A stretch of 64,000 nucleotides of DNA, taken from positions 226,716 through 290,715 of the forward strand of contig NZ_FXZM01000004.1 in NCBI RefSeq assembly GCF_900169175.1, given 5' to 3'. This stretch comes from Brevibacterium jeotgali (lineage in GTDB: Bacteria > Actinomycetota > Actinomycetes > Actinomycetales > Brevibacteriaceae). The notes beneath the pieces are model-generated. The model was not told where the DNA came from. It did no database searches and saw only the letters and a program-made list of their open reading frames with translations. The number at the start of each line of letters is the position of its first letter. The stretch's first letter is position 1. Position numbers and translations under genes: made by a program. Of this stretch, positions 34,759 to 43,390 are shown piece after piece.

Positions 34759-35880
34759 CTACGCCCGGAGCAGCTCCGCGAGCCGCTCGCCCGCCTGCCG
34801 CACGACTGCGGCGGGGCGGGTCATGCACGTCTCGTCGGGCGCGAGTGACCGCAGTTCGACGATCCCAGTGACGCCGGGTGCGTCCTCCGCGCCGATCTCG
34901 GCAGCGCCGCACACCACCCACACGGGCACTCCGGCTGCGCGCCCACGATCGATCACAGCTCCGGGGCCCTTCCCGCTGAGGGTCTGGAGGTCGAAGCGCC
35001 CCTCGCCCGTGACGACCAGTTCAGCGGAGGAGAACGCGTCCTCGAATCCGACGAGCTCCATGATGTAGTCGGCGCCGGGACGGACCCCGGCCCCCAGCCC
35101 CGCGAGCGCCCCGAACCCCGTACCGCCCGCCGCGCCGACACCCGGGGCGAGAGCGATCCGTCCGATCGTCTCGCGGTCGGCCCCCGCAGCCTCGGCGAAC
35201 CGGTCCCTCAGGTGCGTGAGCGCGCGGTCCAGGAGTGCGACCTCGGTAGCGGAGGCTCCCTTCTGCGGCCCGTACACGGCGGCCGCCCCGTTCTCCCCGA
35301 GCAGCGGGTTGTCGACGTCGCTCGCCAAGACGACCTCGGCATCGCGCACGCGGTGGTCCAGGCCGGTGAGGTCCACCTGGGCGACCTCGAGCAGGCCCAG
35401 CCCTCCTGTGGGCACCGGTTGACCTGAGTCGTTGAGGAACCGGGCGCCGAGCGCCACGAGCATCCCGGCCCCGCCGTCCGTGGACGAAGAGCCGCCCACT
35501 GCGAGCACGATCTTCGTGCAGCCGGCCTCCAAGGCGGCGGCGATGACCTCACCCGTCCCATGGGTTCCCGCGTTGAGGGCAGTGTCCCGTGTGGGGGAGA
35601 CGAGTGCGATGCCCGAGGCCTCCGCGAGCTCGACGATGGCCGTCCTGCCGGACTGCGCCCACGTCGCCTCGACGGGGCGCCCCAGCGGTCCGGCGACCGT
35701 GGCGGTGCGCTTCGCGAAGCCTGCAGCCAGGGCGGCGGCGACGGTCCCGTCTCCGCCATCGGCGATCGGCACGGACGACACGGTATGGCCGGCGGCGCTC
35801 AGCGGAGGCGCGAGCTCCGCAGCGACGTGGGCGGACGTGAGGGTTCCCTTGAACTTGTCGCAGGCGAGCAGGATATGCAT
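34759..35880 (-). CDS. glxK: Glycerate kinase
   Basis: A 373-residue cytosolic kinase of the GarK/GlxK family, which phosphorylates D-glycerate to 2-phosphoglycerate. The ATG opens MHILLACDKFKGTLTSAHVA, and the conserved PIADGGDGT, GGSSSTDGGAGMLVALGARF and VVTGEGRFDLQTLSGKGP motifs are all present. Length matches the family (about 370-380). It is convergent with copC at 76 bases. The pathway would be glycerate/glyoxylate assimilation; no partner genes of that pathway are adjacent. Confidence 0.95.
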   Translation of the reverse strand: MHILLACDKFKGTLTSAHVAAELAPPLSAAGHTVSSVPIADGGDGTVAAALAAGFAKRTATVAGPLGRPVEATWAQSGRTAIVELAEASGIALVSPTRDTALNAGTHGTGEVIAAALEAGCTKIVLAVGGSSSTDGGAGMLVALGARFLNDSGQPVPTGGLGLLEVAQVDLTGLDHRVRDAEVVLASDVDNPLLGENGAAAVYGPQKGASATEVALLDRALTHLRDRFAEAAGADRETIGRIALAPGVGAAGGTGFGALAGLGAGVRPGADYIMELVGFEDAFSSAELVVTGEGRFDLQTLSGKGPGAVIDRGRAAGVPVWVVCGAAEIGAEDAPGVTGIVELRSLAPDETCMTRPAAVVRQAGERLAELLRA

Positions 35881-35996
35881 GCTCTCAGCCTAGTCGCGGC
35901 CCACGGTCCGCACCGTCGTGAAACTCGATCCGCCTCGTCGCGGGATCCGGTCCGCATGCGGCGGGCGAGGGCAGGCCGCGCCCGCCGGACAATGAG

Positions 35997-36034
35997 CCGT
36001 GGCGGCCATACATGTTTCAGTCTGACCGCCACGG
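35997..36034 (-). terminator. Hairpin terminator downstream of the MFS gene
   Basis: CCGTGGCGG (35997-36005) and CCGCCACGG (36026-36034) pair perfectly around a 20-base loop, about 90 bases past the stop of the minus-strand MFS gene and before the glycerate kinase start. Confidence 0.65.
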
Positions 36035-36125
36035 TGGAATCAGTGTAGCCGACAGGTGAACACGTGTCTTCTTGCAGGTGGGAGCCTTGCCGCCGCCATT
36101 GTGGGCCGTGGAGCCTCCCACTGCT

Positions 36126-37382
36126 TCACGCGGTCGGATCGATGACCGGCAGGGACTCGGTATCGAGGCTCTCGCGACGTGGCCTGCGCAGCGCCGGCGT
36201 CCGCGCGGGGTCCATGCCCGGCAGCCCGATGACCGAGACGACGAGCCCGATCGACGCGCAGATCGCAGTGATCCAGATGGCCTCGTGCGCGCCCATCCGG
36301 TCGATGACGCTGCCGGCCAGGGCGGACCCGATCGCCACCCCGAATCCCAGTGCGGTGGAGATCCACGCGAGGGACTCCGTGAGTCGCTCCGCGGGTGCGA
36401 GCGTCTGGATGACGGAGCTCACTGCGATGAGGCTGGGTGCGATCCCGACGCCCACCACGAAGAGAAGCGCCGCGAAGACCACCATGTCGTTCGCAAGCAG
36501 CAGGAGCCACGCGCCCGCAGTGAGCACCGTGAGCATGAGGGGGAACCGATAGCGCACCGGCATTCGCCAGTCGTACGCTCCGTACACCGCTCCCGCGACC
36601 AGCGAGCCCGCCGCCAGTGCGCTGAGGGCGATGCCGGCGAATGCCTTCGCTCCCTGTTCGTCGCCGAACCCGACCGCGGTGACGTCGATCGCCCCGAACA
36701 GGATGCCGAGGAAGATCTGGCAGACGATCGCAGCGAGGATCCCCGGGTGGGTGAGTACGCGCCCGGTGCGCGCGACCGTGCGGCCCCGCGGGGCGGGCTC
36801 GGTCGCCTTCTGCGGATAGAAGAGCAGCGCCCCCACTGCCGTCGCGACCCCGGACAGCAGGACGCCGGCGGGTGCGAACCACAGGGTTGCGAGCGCAGTG
36901 ACGGCGACGGGGCCGGACACGAAGAGGAACTCGTCGGCGACCGCCTCCCAGCTGAACGCGGTGTCGAGCTGACGGGAGTTCCGCACGAGTGCGTTCCACC
37001 GCGCGCGCACCAGCGACCCGAGGCTGCCCACGCTGGCCCCGACGATCCCCGCCAGCAGGAAGACGAACCCGAACCACCACCCCAGTGGGACCGCCGCGAG
37101 CAGGCCGACGATCCCCGCCAGGTGCACGCACACGATCGGCACCATGACGCGCGACTGTCCGTGAGCGTCGACGAGCCGCGCGATGAAGGGGTTCGTCACT
37201 GCCTGCACGACCATGAAGACGCTCGTGACCAGTCCGGCCAGTTCGTACGATCCCGTCTCGCCCTGGATGAAGAGGACGATCCCGAGGCCCAGGATGGCGA
37301 TCGGCATCCTCGCGACCAGACCGGCGAGCGAGAACTTCAGCGCTCCCGGCAGTGCGAAGATCTCCGAGTACGTGCGCAGCAT
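36126..37382 (-). CDS. Major facilitator superfamily transporter
   Basis: A 418-residue permease with about twelve membrane helices. The N-terminus MLRTYSEIFALPGALKFSLAGLVARMPIAILGLGIVLFI is typical of actinobacterial MFS members annotated as putative efflux or uptake proteins. The central loop carries RGRTVARTGRVLTHPG. The tail is cytoplasmic (RRPRRESLDTESLPVIDPTA). Substrate unknown. Upstream is a 15-base tandem repeat array separating it from phosphoglucomutase. Confidence 0.87.
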   Translation of the reverse strand: MLRTYSEIFALPGALKFSLAGLVARMPIAILGLGIVLFIQGETGSYELAGLVTSVFMVVQAVTNPFIARLVDAHGQSRVMVPIVCVHLAGIVGLLAAVPLGWWFGFVFLLAGIVGASVGSLGSLVRARWNALVRNSRQLDTAFSWEAVADEFLFVSGPVAVTALATLWFAPAGVLLSGVATAVGALLFYPQKATEPAPRGRTVARTGRVLTHPGILAAIVCQIFLGILFGAIDVTAVGFGDEQGAKAFAGIALSALAAGSLVAGAVYGAYDWRMPVRYRFPLMLTVLTAGAWLLLLANDMVVFAALLFVVGVGIAPSLIAVSSVIQTLAPAERLTESLAWISTALGFGVAIGSALAGSVIDRMGAHEAIWITAICASIGLVVSVIGLPGMDPARTPALRRPRRESLDTESLPVIDPTA

Positions 37383-37443
37383 AGGGCTGATCCTACGGTT
37401 GTGGACGGACGTCCGGGACGTCCGGGACGACCGTCGCCGAGGT

Positions 37444-37578
37444 GCCGGTCACCACCCGGTCGGTCGGCACCTGGCCGATCACCACCTGGCCGATCACCAC
37501 CTGGCCGATCAGCACCCGGCCGATCAGCACCCGGCCGATCAGCACCCGGCCTGTCAGCAGCCGGTCGATCGCCACCTC
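37444..37578. repeat. Nine-unit 15-base tandem repeat
   Basis: Nine consecutive 15-base units, consensus GCCGATCACCACCTG with variants GCCGATCAGCACCCG, fill the gap between the MFS start and the phosphoglucomutase stop. Inner units are identical in pairs and triplets, as expected from slippage. On the minus strand the array reads as a pentapeptide-like repeat (GQVVI/GRVLI), but there is no ribosome binding site, so coding is doubtful. Confidence 0.85.
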
Positions 37579-37602
37579 GGCGGTGGGTGCCGTCAGCTCT
37601 GC

Positions 37603-39243
37603 TCAGCCGAGGACGGAGTCCACGAGAGCGCGCGCCTCCTGCTGCACCTGGGCGAGGTGCTCCTCGCCGCGGAGTGACTCCGCGTAGATCTTGTAGACGT
37701 CCTCGGTACCGGAGGGGCGCGCGGCGAACCAGGCGTGCTCCGTGCTCACCTTGAGTCCGCCGATCGCGGCGTCGTTGCCCGGGGCCTCGGACCGCACGTC
37801 GGTGATGGGATCACCCGCGAGCATCGATTCCGTGACGTTCTCGGCGTTCAGCCGCTTCAGCGCCGCCTTCTGCTGCGGGTCGGCCGGAGCATCGGTGCGG
37901 GCGTAGGACGTCATCCCGTGCTCGGCCGCCAGGTCCGCGAAGCGCTGCGAGGGCGTCTGCCCGGTCACAGCCAGCATCTCCGCCGCGAGGAGCGCCAGGA
38001 TGATCCCGTCCTTGTCCGTCGACCACACAGTGCCGTCGCGGCGCAGGAATGACGCGCCCGCGGACTCCTCCCCGCCGAACGCCACGGTGCCGGACCGCAG
38101 CCCGTCGACGAACCATTTGAAGCCGACCGGCACCTCGTAGAGCTCGCGGCCGTGGGCCGCGACGACGCGGTCGATGAGCACGGAGCTCACCAGCGTCTTG
38201 CCGATCCGTGCTGCGAGCGGCCAGTCGGGGCGGTGCCCCAGCAGGTAGTCGATCGCGACGGCCAGGTAGTGGTTGGGGTCCATGAGACCCGCGTCGGGGG
38301 TGACGATGCCGTGGCGGTCCGCGTCGGCATCGTTCCCGACGGCGAGGTCGAAGGAGTCGCGGGCCGCGACGAGTGACGCCATCGCGTCGGGAGACGAGCA
38401 GTCCATCCGGATCTTCTCGTCCCAGTCCAGCGTCATGAACGCGAACGCGGGGTCGACCTCCGGGTTCACGACGGTGAGGTCCAGGTCGAACAGATCGCTG
38501 ATGCCCACCCAGTAGTCGACGGCCGCACCACCCAGGGGATCGGCGCCGATCGAGATCCCCGCCGACCGGATCGCGCCCATGTCGATGACCGATTCCAGGT
38601 CGGACACGTAGGCGTCCATGAAGTTGAAGTTCGTGGTGTTCTCGAGGTGGAAGGCGCGCTGGAACGGTGTCCGCTCGATCGTCTCCCACCCCTGTTCGAG
38701 CAGGGTGTTCGCACGGTCCTGGATCCAGTCGGTCGCATCCGTGCCGGCCGGGCCGCCGTGGGGCGGGTTGTACTTGAAGCCGCCGTCCGCCGGCGGGTTG
38801 TGACTGGGCGTGATGACGATCCCGTCGGCCAGACCCTGCGCAGCCGCGTGCTCCCGGTTGTGGGTGAGGATCGCGTGGGAGATGACGGGAGTGGGTGTGT
38901 ACCCGTCCCGATCATCGATCATCGCGGGCACCGCGTTCGCGGCGAGCACCTCAATCGTCGTGAGGAACGCGGGCTCCGACAGGGCGTGCGTATCGCGTCC
39001 GACGAAGATCGGTCCCGTGTACCCCTGCGCGCGGCGGTAGTCGACGATCGCCTGCGTCGCTGCGGCGATGTGCGCCTCGTTGAAGGACCTCGTGAGGCTC
39101 GAGCCCCGATGACCGGACGTCCCGAAACTCACGCGCTGCGCGGCATCCGCCGGGTCCGGGACGAGGTCGTGATACGCGTCCAGGAGCTCCGGGATGTCGA
39201 CGAGGTCGCGCTCCTCCGCTGGCTGGCCTGCTCGATTCTGCAT
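37603..39243 (-). CDS. pgm: Phosphoglucomutase, alpha-D-glucose specific
   Basis: A 546-residue cytosolic enzyme, the same length as E. coli Pgm, interconverting glucose 1-phosphate and glucose 6-phosphate for glycogen, trehalose and cell-wall sugar synthesis. VSFGTSGHRGSSL, GYTPTPVISHAIL, the catalytic phosphoserine loop ITPSHNPPADGGFKYN (Ser about 145), metal loop GNDADADRHGIV and the sugar loop FGGEESAGASFL are intact. ATG 39243 (MQNRAGQPAEERD) with GAGGG upstream gives the family N-terminus; an extension to 39291 lacks support. Own promoter likely in the gap to the next gene. Confidence 0.96.
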   Translation of the reverse strand: MQNRAGQPAEERDLVDIPELLDAYHDLVPDPADAAQRVSFGTSGHRGSSLTRSFNEAHIAAATQAIVDYRRAQGYTGPIFVGRDTHALSEPAFLTTIEVLAANAVPAMIDDRDGYTPTPVISHAILTHNREHAAAQGLADGIVITPSHNPPADGGFKYNPPHGGPAGTDATDWIQDRANTLLEQGWETIERTPFQRAFHLENTTNFNFMDAYVSDLESVIDMGAIRSAGISIGADPLGGAAVDYWVGISDLFDLDLTVVNPEVDPAFAFMTLDWDEKIRMDCSSPDAMASLVAARDSFDLAVGNDADADRHGIVTPDAGLMDPNHYLAVAIDYLLGHRPDWPLAARIGKTLVSSVLIDRVVAAHGRELYEVPVGFKWFVDGLRSGTVAFGGEESAGASFLRRDGTVWSTDKDGIILALLAAEMLAVTGQTPSQRFADLAAEHGMTSYARTDAPADPQQKAALKRLNAENVTESMLAGDPITDVRSEAPGNDAAIGGLKVSTEHAWFAARPSGTEDVYKIYAESLRGEEHLAQVQQEARALVDSVLG

Positions 39244-39326
39244 GCCCTCACTATGCACAAACGGTATGGATCCGGGGTCGGATTCTCGCATAGTGGCCCC
39301 GCGGTCTTGAACCGCGACAGCAGCAA

Positions 39327-39354
39327 GGGCCCCGCCGTGACCCGGCGGAGCCCC
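39327..39354 (-). terminator. Hairpin terminator downstream of the lipoprotein gene
   Basis: GGGCCCCGCCG (39327-39337) and CGGCGGAGCCCC (39343-39354) pair with one mismatch around a short loop, 34 bases past the lipoprotein stop. Confidence 0.6.
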
Positions 39355-39387
39355 TGCCGATCGGCTGTGAGATCCAGCCGGTGGTCG

Positions 39388-40800
39388 TCAGACGCGAGCG
39401 CAGCCGGTGCCGGAGGCCACCGTCGTGAGCATGCCGTCCATGCGGGTCCCGCCCATCACGTCGACGGTGTATCTGCCGTCGTCCGTGGTGACCAGCGACG
39501 GGGCCTCCCCGTCCTCCACGTGGTCGGCCTCCGTCGAGCCGAAGTACGGGTACTCGGACAGGGACATGCCCATCCGCATCGGCGCCGCGAGCGTCAGGTC
39601 GTCCGGCAACTCGCCGAGCTCGGCCTTCCAGGCGAGGCAGGTGCCGACCCAGTCAGGCTCTCCGTCGGCGGGGGAGTAGTAGGTGACCTGGAAGGTGCCC
39701 CATGTCCTCGACTCCGATCGGTAGCCGCGGTGGGCGCCCTCCTCGGCGAACTCCGACGACTCCGCGTCCGGTTCGCCCATGGAGGCTGTGATCGCCTCGA
39801 AGGCCTCCTGGTCGGAGAGGTCCTCCTGGCCGGGGAGGATCCCGTTGTCGCCGTCCACGCCCACCACGAGCGTCTCATCCGGCCGCGGCACGGAGTCCAT
39901 GAAGTCCTCGACGTGGTCGAACTGCCGGACCGATCCGGAGTCGCCGTCCCACGCGACGTTCTTCCAGCCGCGCCCGCTGGGCTCGTCCGTGTCGCCCTCG
40001 CGCTCCTCGCGGATGTAGAAGCGGTAGCCGTCGCCGTTGCGCAGGCTCGAATGGAGCTGGGCCATGCCCATCCCGGAGGGTTCGTGGGCCAGGATGTCGA
40101 CCGCCGAGGCGCTGGCCTCCTCGCCGTCCCCCGTGGCCGAGCCGGGCTCGCCGGTCCCGGCTTCCTCCGTCCCGGCTTCGTCGGAGCCTGGGTCGTCGGA
40201 GCCGGGGTCGTCCCCTGCCTCGTCGCCGGCTCCTTCGTCCGTGATCGGATCTCCCGCGGTGACGAGCCCCATGACCTGGAGGCCGTCCTGGGTCCCGCCG
40301 ACGAACAGTTCGCCGGAGTCGATCTGCGCCTCGGCCCCGTCCGGCGCGTCGCCGCCCACGGCCGAGCACGAGAACGGCACCGCCGCGTAGCTGCGTCCAC
40401 CCGGTCCGATCTCGACGTATCCGGCGCCGCCCGTGAGGGTGAGTTCGACCTCGGCGCCCATGTCGGTGAGCTCCTGCGAGGGGTTCGACGGTGCGAACGT
40501 CGCACGCCCGCCGTCCACGGTCACGGGACCGTCGTGGTGGCAGGCGGGGATCCGGTCGTACGGGGCGGACCCGAACTCGATGTCGAGGTCGCGCGTGACA
40601 GCGGAGGCGAAGTCATCGCCTTCCGCCCCGTCGCCGGCCGTCTCCTCGGTGGCCTGGGGCGCGGTCGGGGAGGCGTCGGGCGTCGGGGTGGTGGCCCCGG
40701 CCTCGGAGCCGGTGTCCTGTGAGCAGGCGGTGAGTGCCACGAGCGCTGAGGTGGCGAGGGCGGCCGCAGCCCGCCCTCGCAGGGTGCGAAGAGCCGTCAT
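39388..40800 (-). CDS. Putative lipoprotein of unknown function
   Basis: A 470-residue exported protein. The signal peptide ends in the lipobox LVALTAC, followed by a Thr/Pro/Glu/Ala-rich linker, so the mature protein is probably lipid-anchored outside the membrane. A middle acidic tract (EAGDDPGSDDPGSDEAGTEEAG) splits two globular parts. Cys residues in PACHHDG, PFSCSAV, GTCLAW and GTGCARV could form disulfides. No domain is recognised with confidence. It sits 4 bases downstream of the rhodanese gene and is probably co-transcribed with it. Confidence 0.75.
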   Translation of the reverse strand: MTALRTLRGRAAAALATSALVALTACSQDTGSEAGATTPTPDASPTAPQATEETAGDGAEGDDFASAVTRDLDIEFGSAPYDRIPACHHDGPVTVDGGRATFAPSNPSQELTDMGAEVELTLTGGAGYVEIGPGGRSYAAVPFSCSAVGGDAPDGAEAQIDSGELFVGGTQDGLQVMGLVTAGDPITDEGAGDEAGDDPGSDDPGSDEAGTEEAGTGEPGSATGDGEEASASAVDILAHEPSGMGMAQLHSSLRNGDGYRFYIREEREGDTDEPSGRGWKNVAWDGDSGSVRQFDHVEDFMDSVPRPDETLVVGVDGDNGILPGQEDLSDQEAFEAITASMGEPDAESSEFAEEGAHRGYRSESRTWGTFQVTYYSPADGEPDWVGTCLAWKAELGELPDDLTLAAPMRMGMSLSEYPYFGSTEADHVEDGEAPSLVTTDDGRYTVDVMGGTRMDGMLTTVASGTGCARV

Positions 40801-40804
40801 CGGA

Positions 40805-41131
40805 TCACTTCACCCACGGCTCGTCGTCGCCGTCGGCGACGATCGGCTTGCCGTTGTCGAGGCTCCAGGCCCCCATGCCGCCGTTGACGTCGATCGCGTC
40901 GAAGCCGTTGTCGTTGAGCCACGTGACGGCTTGACGCGATCGGCCGCCGGTGCGGCACACGACGTAGACGTCCTCGTCGAGCGGCACCTCGCCGTAGCGT
41001 GCCGGCAGGTCCGCCAGGGGGATGTGCAGTGCCCCCTCGATGTGACCGGCCGCCCATTCGTCGTCCTCACGGACATCGAGGATCGAGGCGCCTTCGGGGA
41101 TCTCGTGAACTGATGCGCGCGGATTGTCCAT
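40805..41131 (-). CDS. Single-domain rhodanese-like sulfurtransferase
   Basis: A 108-residue cytosolic protein. ILDVREDDEWAAGHIEGALHIPLADL is the rhodanese N-terminal signature (CH2A-like) and YVVCRTGGRSRQAV is the active-site loop with nucleophile C59. GGMGAW lies at the C-terminus. It can carry persulfide sulfur; the physiological partner is unknown. It forms a two-gene unit with the downstream lipoprotein (4-base gap). Confidence 0.93.
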   Translation of the reverse strand: MDNPRASVHEIPEGASILDVREDDEWAAGHIEGALHIPLADLPARYGEVPLDEDVYVVCRTGGRSRQAVTWLNDNGFDAIDVNGGMGAWSLDNGKPIVADGDDEPWVK

Positions 41132-41190
41132 GGGAGAAGTCTACGAGTCGGACCCGTCGAGGACCGTGCCGAGGTGTGACGGATCCGGAA

Positions 41191-41249
41191 CCGGTCGGCA
41201 GGAGTCGGACCGGTTCGCAGGAGTCGGAACCGGCCGGCAGGAGTCGGAC
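41191..41249. repeat. Short intergenic direct repeats
   Basis: Three units of about 20 bases, each containing GGAGTCGGA preceded by a CCGGTCGGCA-like half, lie between the acyl-CoA ligase stop (41263) and the rhodanese start (41131). Confidence 0.65.
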
Positions 41250-41262
41250 GGGTCAGCAGCAC

Positions 41263-43158
41263 TCAGAGGCGTGCGCGCAGCTCCGTCTTCAGCACCTTCC
41301 CGGCGGTCGAGGTGGGGAGTGCGTCGACGAAGTGGACCTCGCGGACCTTCTGGTACGGCAGCACCTGCCCGGCGAACCAGTCCATGAGCACCTGGGCGTC
41401 GGTGTCTCCGGGGGATGATTCCGGTCGGGAGGCGCCGGCCTGGGACGTGCCCGCCTGGGAAGCAGTGGCCTGGGAGGCGCCGGCCTGGGGGTCATCAGCC
41501 GGAGTCGCGTCGGGACGGTGCACGACGAAGGCGATCGGGACCTCGCCCACGTCCGCGTCCGGACGACCGACGACCGCGGCCTGCGCGACGTTCGGGTGCG
41601 AGCTGAGGATGTCCTCGAGCTCGCGGGGGTACACGTTGTACCCCTTGTAGAGCAGCATGTCCTTCGCGCGGTCGTGGATGCGGACGAAGCCCGCGGAGTC
41701 GATCGAGGCGACGTCACCCGTGCGCAGCCAGCCGTCGACGAACTGCGCCGCGGTCAGCTCCGGTGCATCCGCGTAGCCGGCGGTCACCTGGGGGCCGCGG
41801 ACCCAGAGCTCGCCCTCGCGTCCGGTGGGGAGGACCTCGGTGCCGTCTGCGGAGCGGACCTCCACCTGCGTGTCCGAGATCGGAATGCCGACAGTGCCGG
41901 GCTTCCGGGTGCCGCCGACGGTGATGTCCGAGGCGGTCACGACGCACGTGCCCTCGGTGAGGCCGTATCCCTCGCCGACGATCGCGTTCGGCATGACCTC
42001 GGTGATCTTGCCCAGCGACGTTGCGTCGAGCGGGGCCGCACCGGACATGGCGGCCCGGATGGTCGGCGCCGTCCGGCCGGTCTGGGCGGCGTGTGCCGCG
42101 AGCGCGAGGTACATGGGCGGATTGCCGGACGTGTACTCAGCCTGCCAGCGGTCGCACAGGTCGATGAAGGTGTCCGGCCGGAAGCGGCCCGTCAGGACGG
42201 TCGTGACGCCGCCGAGGGCGAAGAGCGCGATGCTCGCGATGCCCTGCGCGTGGAACAGCGGCGGAACCTGGATCGCGACACCGACGCCGGGCCGCAGGAG
42301 CGGCTCGCCGAGCGTCTCGATCGGGATGAGTGCGAGGTCCCCGTCCTCGTCCCGCTCGATGCGGGAGTGCAGGCGCCACGCCGCGACCTGCGTGACGTTG
42401 TCGATCACGTTGCGGTGCACGACGCGCACGGCCTTCGAGCGGCCCGTCGTGCCGCCTGTGAACTGATAGTGGGCGACGTCGTCGGAGTGGGCGAGGACAG
42501 GGGTGAAGGACGGTGCGGCCTCGGCGGAGGCGGACGGCTCGGTGCCCGGGGCCTCGGCGGGGGATTCTGCGGTGGGGGCCGTGATCGCGGAGTCGAACGA
42601 CGTGAATCGGGGCTGGGCGGCGTCGGCGACGACCTCGCCGGCGGTGGCGAGCTGTTCGTCCGTCGCCGGGCCGGCCCAGGTGACGCCGGTGATGAGGATG
42701 CGGGTGAGGTCGAGATCGGCGGCGGTCTCGATCGCAGCGGTGAGGTGTGCCGGGTGAGTGATGAGGAGGTGGGCCTGCGCGTCCATGAGCTGGCGCGCCA
42801 GCGCCGGCGCCGGCTGGAGGGGGTTCACGAGCGTGACGGCGGACCCGGTGAGGAGCGCGCCGAAGTAGGCGACCGGGAAGTCGAGGGTGTTCGGCAGCTG
42901 GATCGCGACGACCCGGCCCGGCCCGGCGCCGTCGGCGGCGAGCCGCTGGGCGAGGCGCGAGGCCCGGGCGAGGAGCTCCGAGAAGGTGATGGTGTCGTCG
43001 CCGTCGACGAATGCGGCGCGATCGGGGTAGCGCTTCGCCGAGGACAGGAGGATCTCCGGAACCGCCGCGGGGGTGTAGTCGAGCTGCCGCGGCATGCCGG
43101 CGGGGAAGTACCCCGACTGCGCGTCGTGGTCAGCGGTTCCGTGGTCCGTGGTCGTCAT
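41263..43158 (-). CDS. AMP-forming acyl-CoA/4-coumarate-CoA ligase-like enzyme
   Basis: A 631-residue ANL-superfamily ligase that activates a carboxylic acid as acyl-AMP and then the CoA thioester. The P-loop-like YQFTGGTTGRSKAV, GEGYGLTEGTCVV, the hinge GWLRTGDVASID..GFVRIHDRAKDMLLYKGYNVYPRELED and the C-terminal lysine motif TSTAGKVLKTELR are all present. Two low-complexity inserts lie outside the core: APTAESPAEAPGTEPSASAEA (about residues 193-213) and a 15-base-repeat region ASQATASQAGTSQAGAS (about 565-585) in the C-terminal domain. A well-formed promoter lies upstream (43229-43257). Acid substrate unknown; aromatic or medium-chain acids are plausible. Confidence 0.9.
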   Translation of the reverse strand: MTTTDHGTADHDAQSGYFPAGMPRQLDYTPAAVPEILLSSAKRYPDRAAFVDGDDTITFSELLARASRLAQRLAADGAGPGRVVAIQLPNTLDFPVAYFGALLTGSAVTLVNPLQPAPALARQLMDAQAHLLITHPAHLTAAIETAADLDLTRILITGVTWAGPATDEQLATAGEVVADAAQPRFTSFDSAITAPTAESPAEAPGTEPSASAEAAPSFTPVLAHSDDVAHYQFTGGTTGRSKAVRVVHRNVIDNVTQVAAWRLHSRIERDEDGDLALIPIETLGEPLLRPGVGVAIQVPPLFHAQGIASIALFALGGVTTVLTGRFRPDTFIDLCDRWQAEYTSGNPPMYLALAAHAAQTGRTAPTIRAAMSGAAPLDATSLGKITEVMPNAIVGEGYGLTEGTCVVTASDITVGGTRKPGTVGIPISDTQVEVRSADGTEVLPTGREGELWVRGPQVTAGYADAPELTAAQFVDGWLRTGDVASIDSAGFVRIHDRAKDMLLYKGYNVYPRELEDILSSHPNVAQAAVVGRPDADVGEVPIAFVVHRPDATPADDPQAGASQATASQAGTSQAGASRPESSPGDTDAQVLMDWFAGQVLPYQKVREVHFVDALPTSTAGKVLKTELRARL

Positions 43159-43228
43159 CGATCCTCCGTAGTGACTGGTGGCGCGGTCGTTGCGCAGGCA
43201 CGGTGCGGGAACGTGCGCTCACCCTCGG

Positions 43229-43257
43229 AGCATAGAACTGTCTGATCGTTCGTTCAA
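43229..43257 (-). promoter_or_regulatory. Promoter of the minus-strand acyl-CoA ligase
   Basis: On the minus strand TTGAAC (43257-43252) and TATGCT (43234-43229) are 17 bases apart, close to the sigma70 consensus. The spacer begins GAACGAACGATC and ends in GTTC, so it may also hold a regulator site. Start codon at 43158. Confidence 0.6.
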
Positions 43258-43390
43258 GGCGAGGGTGACGATCGGGTGCGGCGTGCGTGCGGAACCAGAG
43301 CCGCTCGCGTAAGTCGGTGGCTCGGGTTCCGCACTCTCGACGCGGTGGGCGGCCGGTGGTGGACCGCTGCATGCGTCACTGCACGCGTCG

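Noticed and set aside
37393..37575. A pentapeptide-repeat protein encoded by the 15-base array on the minus strand.
   Set aside because: No ribosome binding site, sequence does not follow the A(D/N)LXX rule, and open frame is guaranteed by the 15-base period.
37444..37578. CRISPR array.
   Set aside because: The 15-base units are contiguous with no spacers and no cas genes are nearby.
38647..40722. A 691-codon plus-strand frame opposite pgm and the lipoprotein.
   Set aside because: It spans two genes with clear families or signal peptide on the minus strand and has the composition of a shadow frame.
41518..43245. A 575-codon plus-strand frame opposite the acyl-CoA ligase.
   Set aside because: Antisense shadow; all ANL motifs are in the minus-strand frame.
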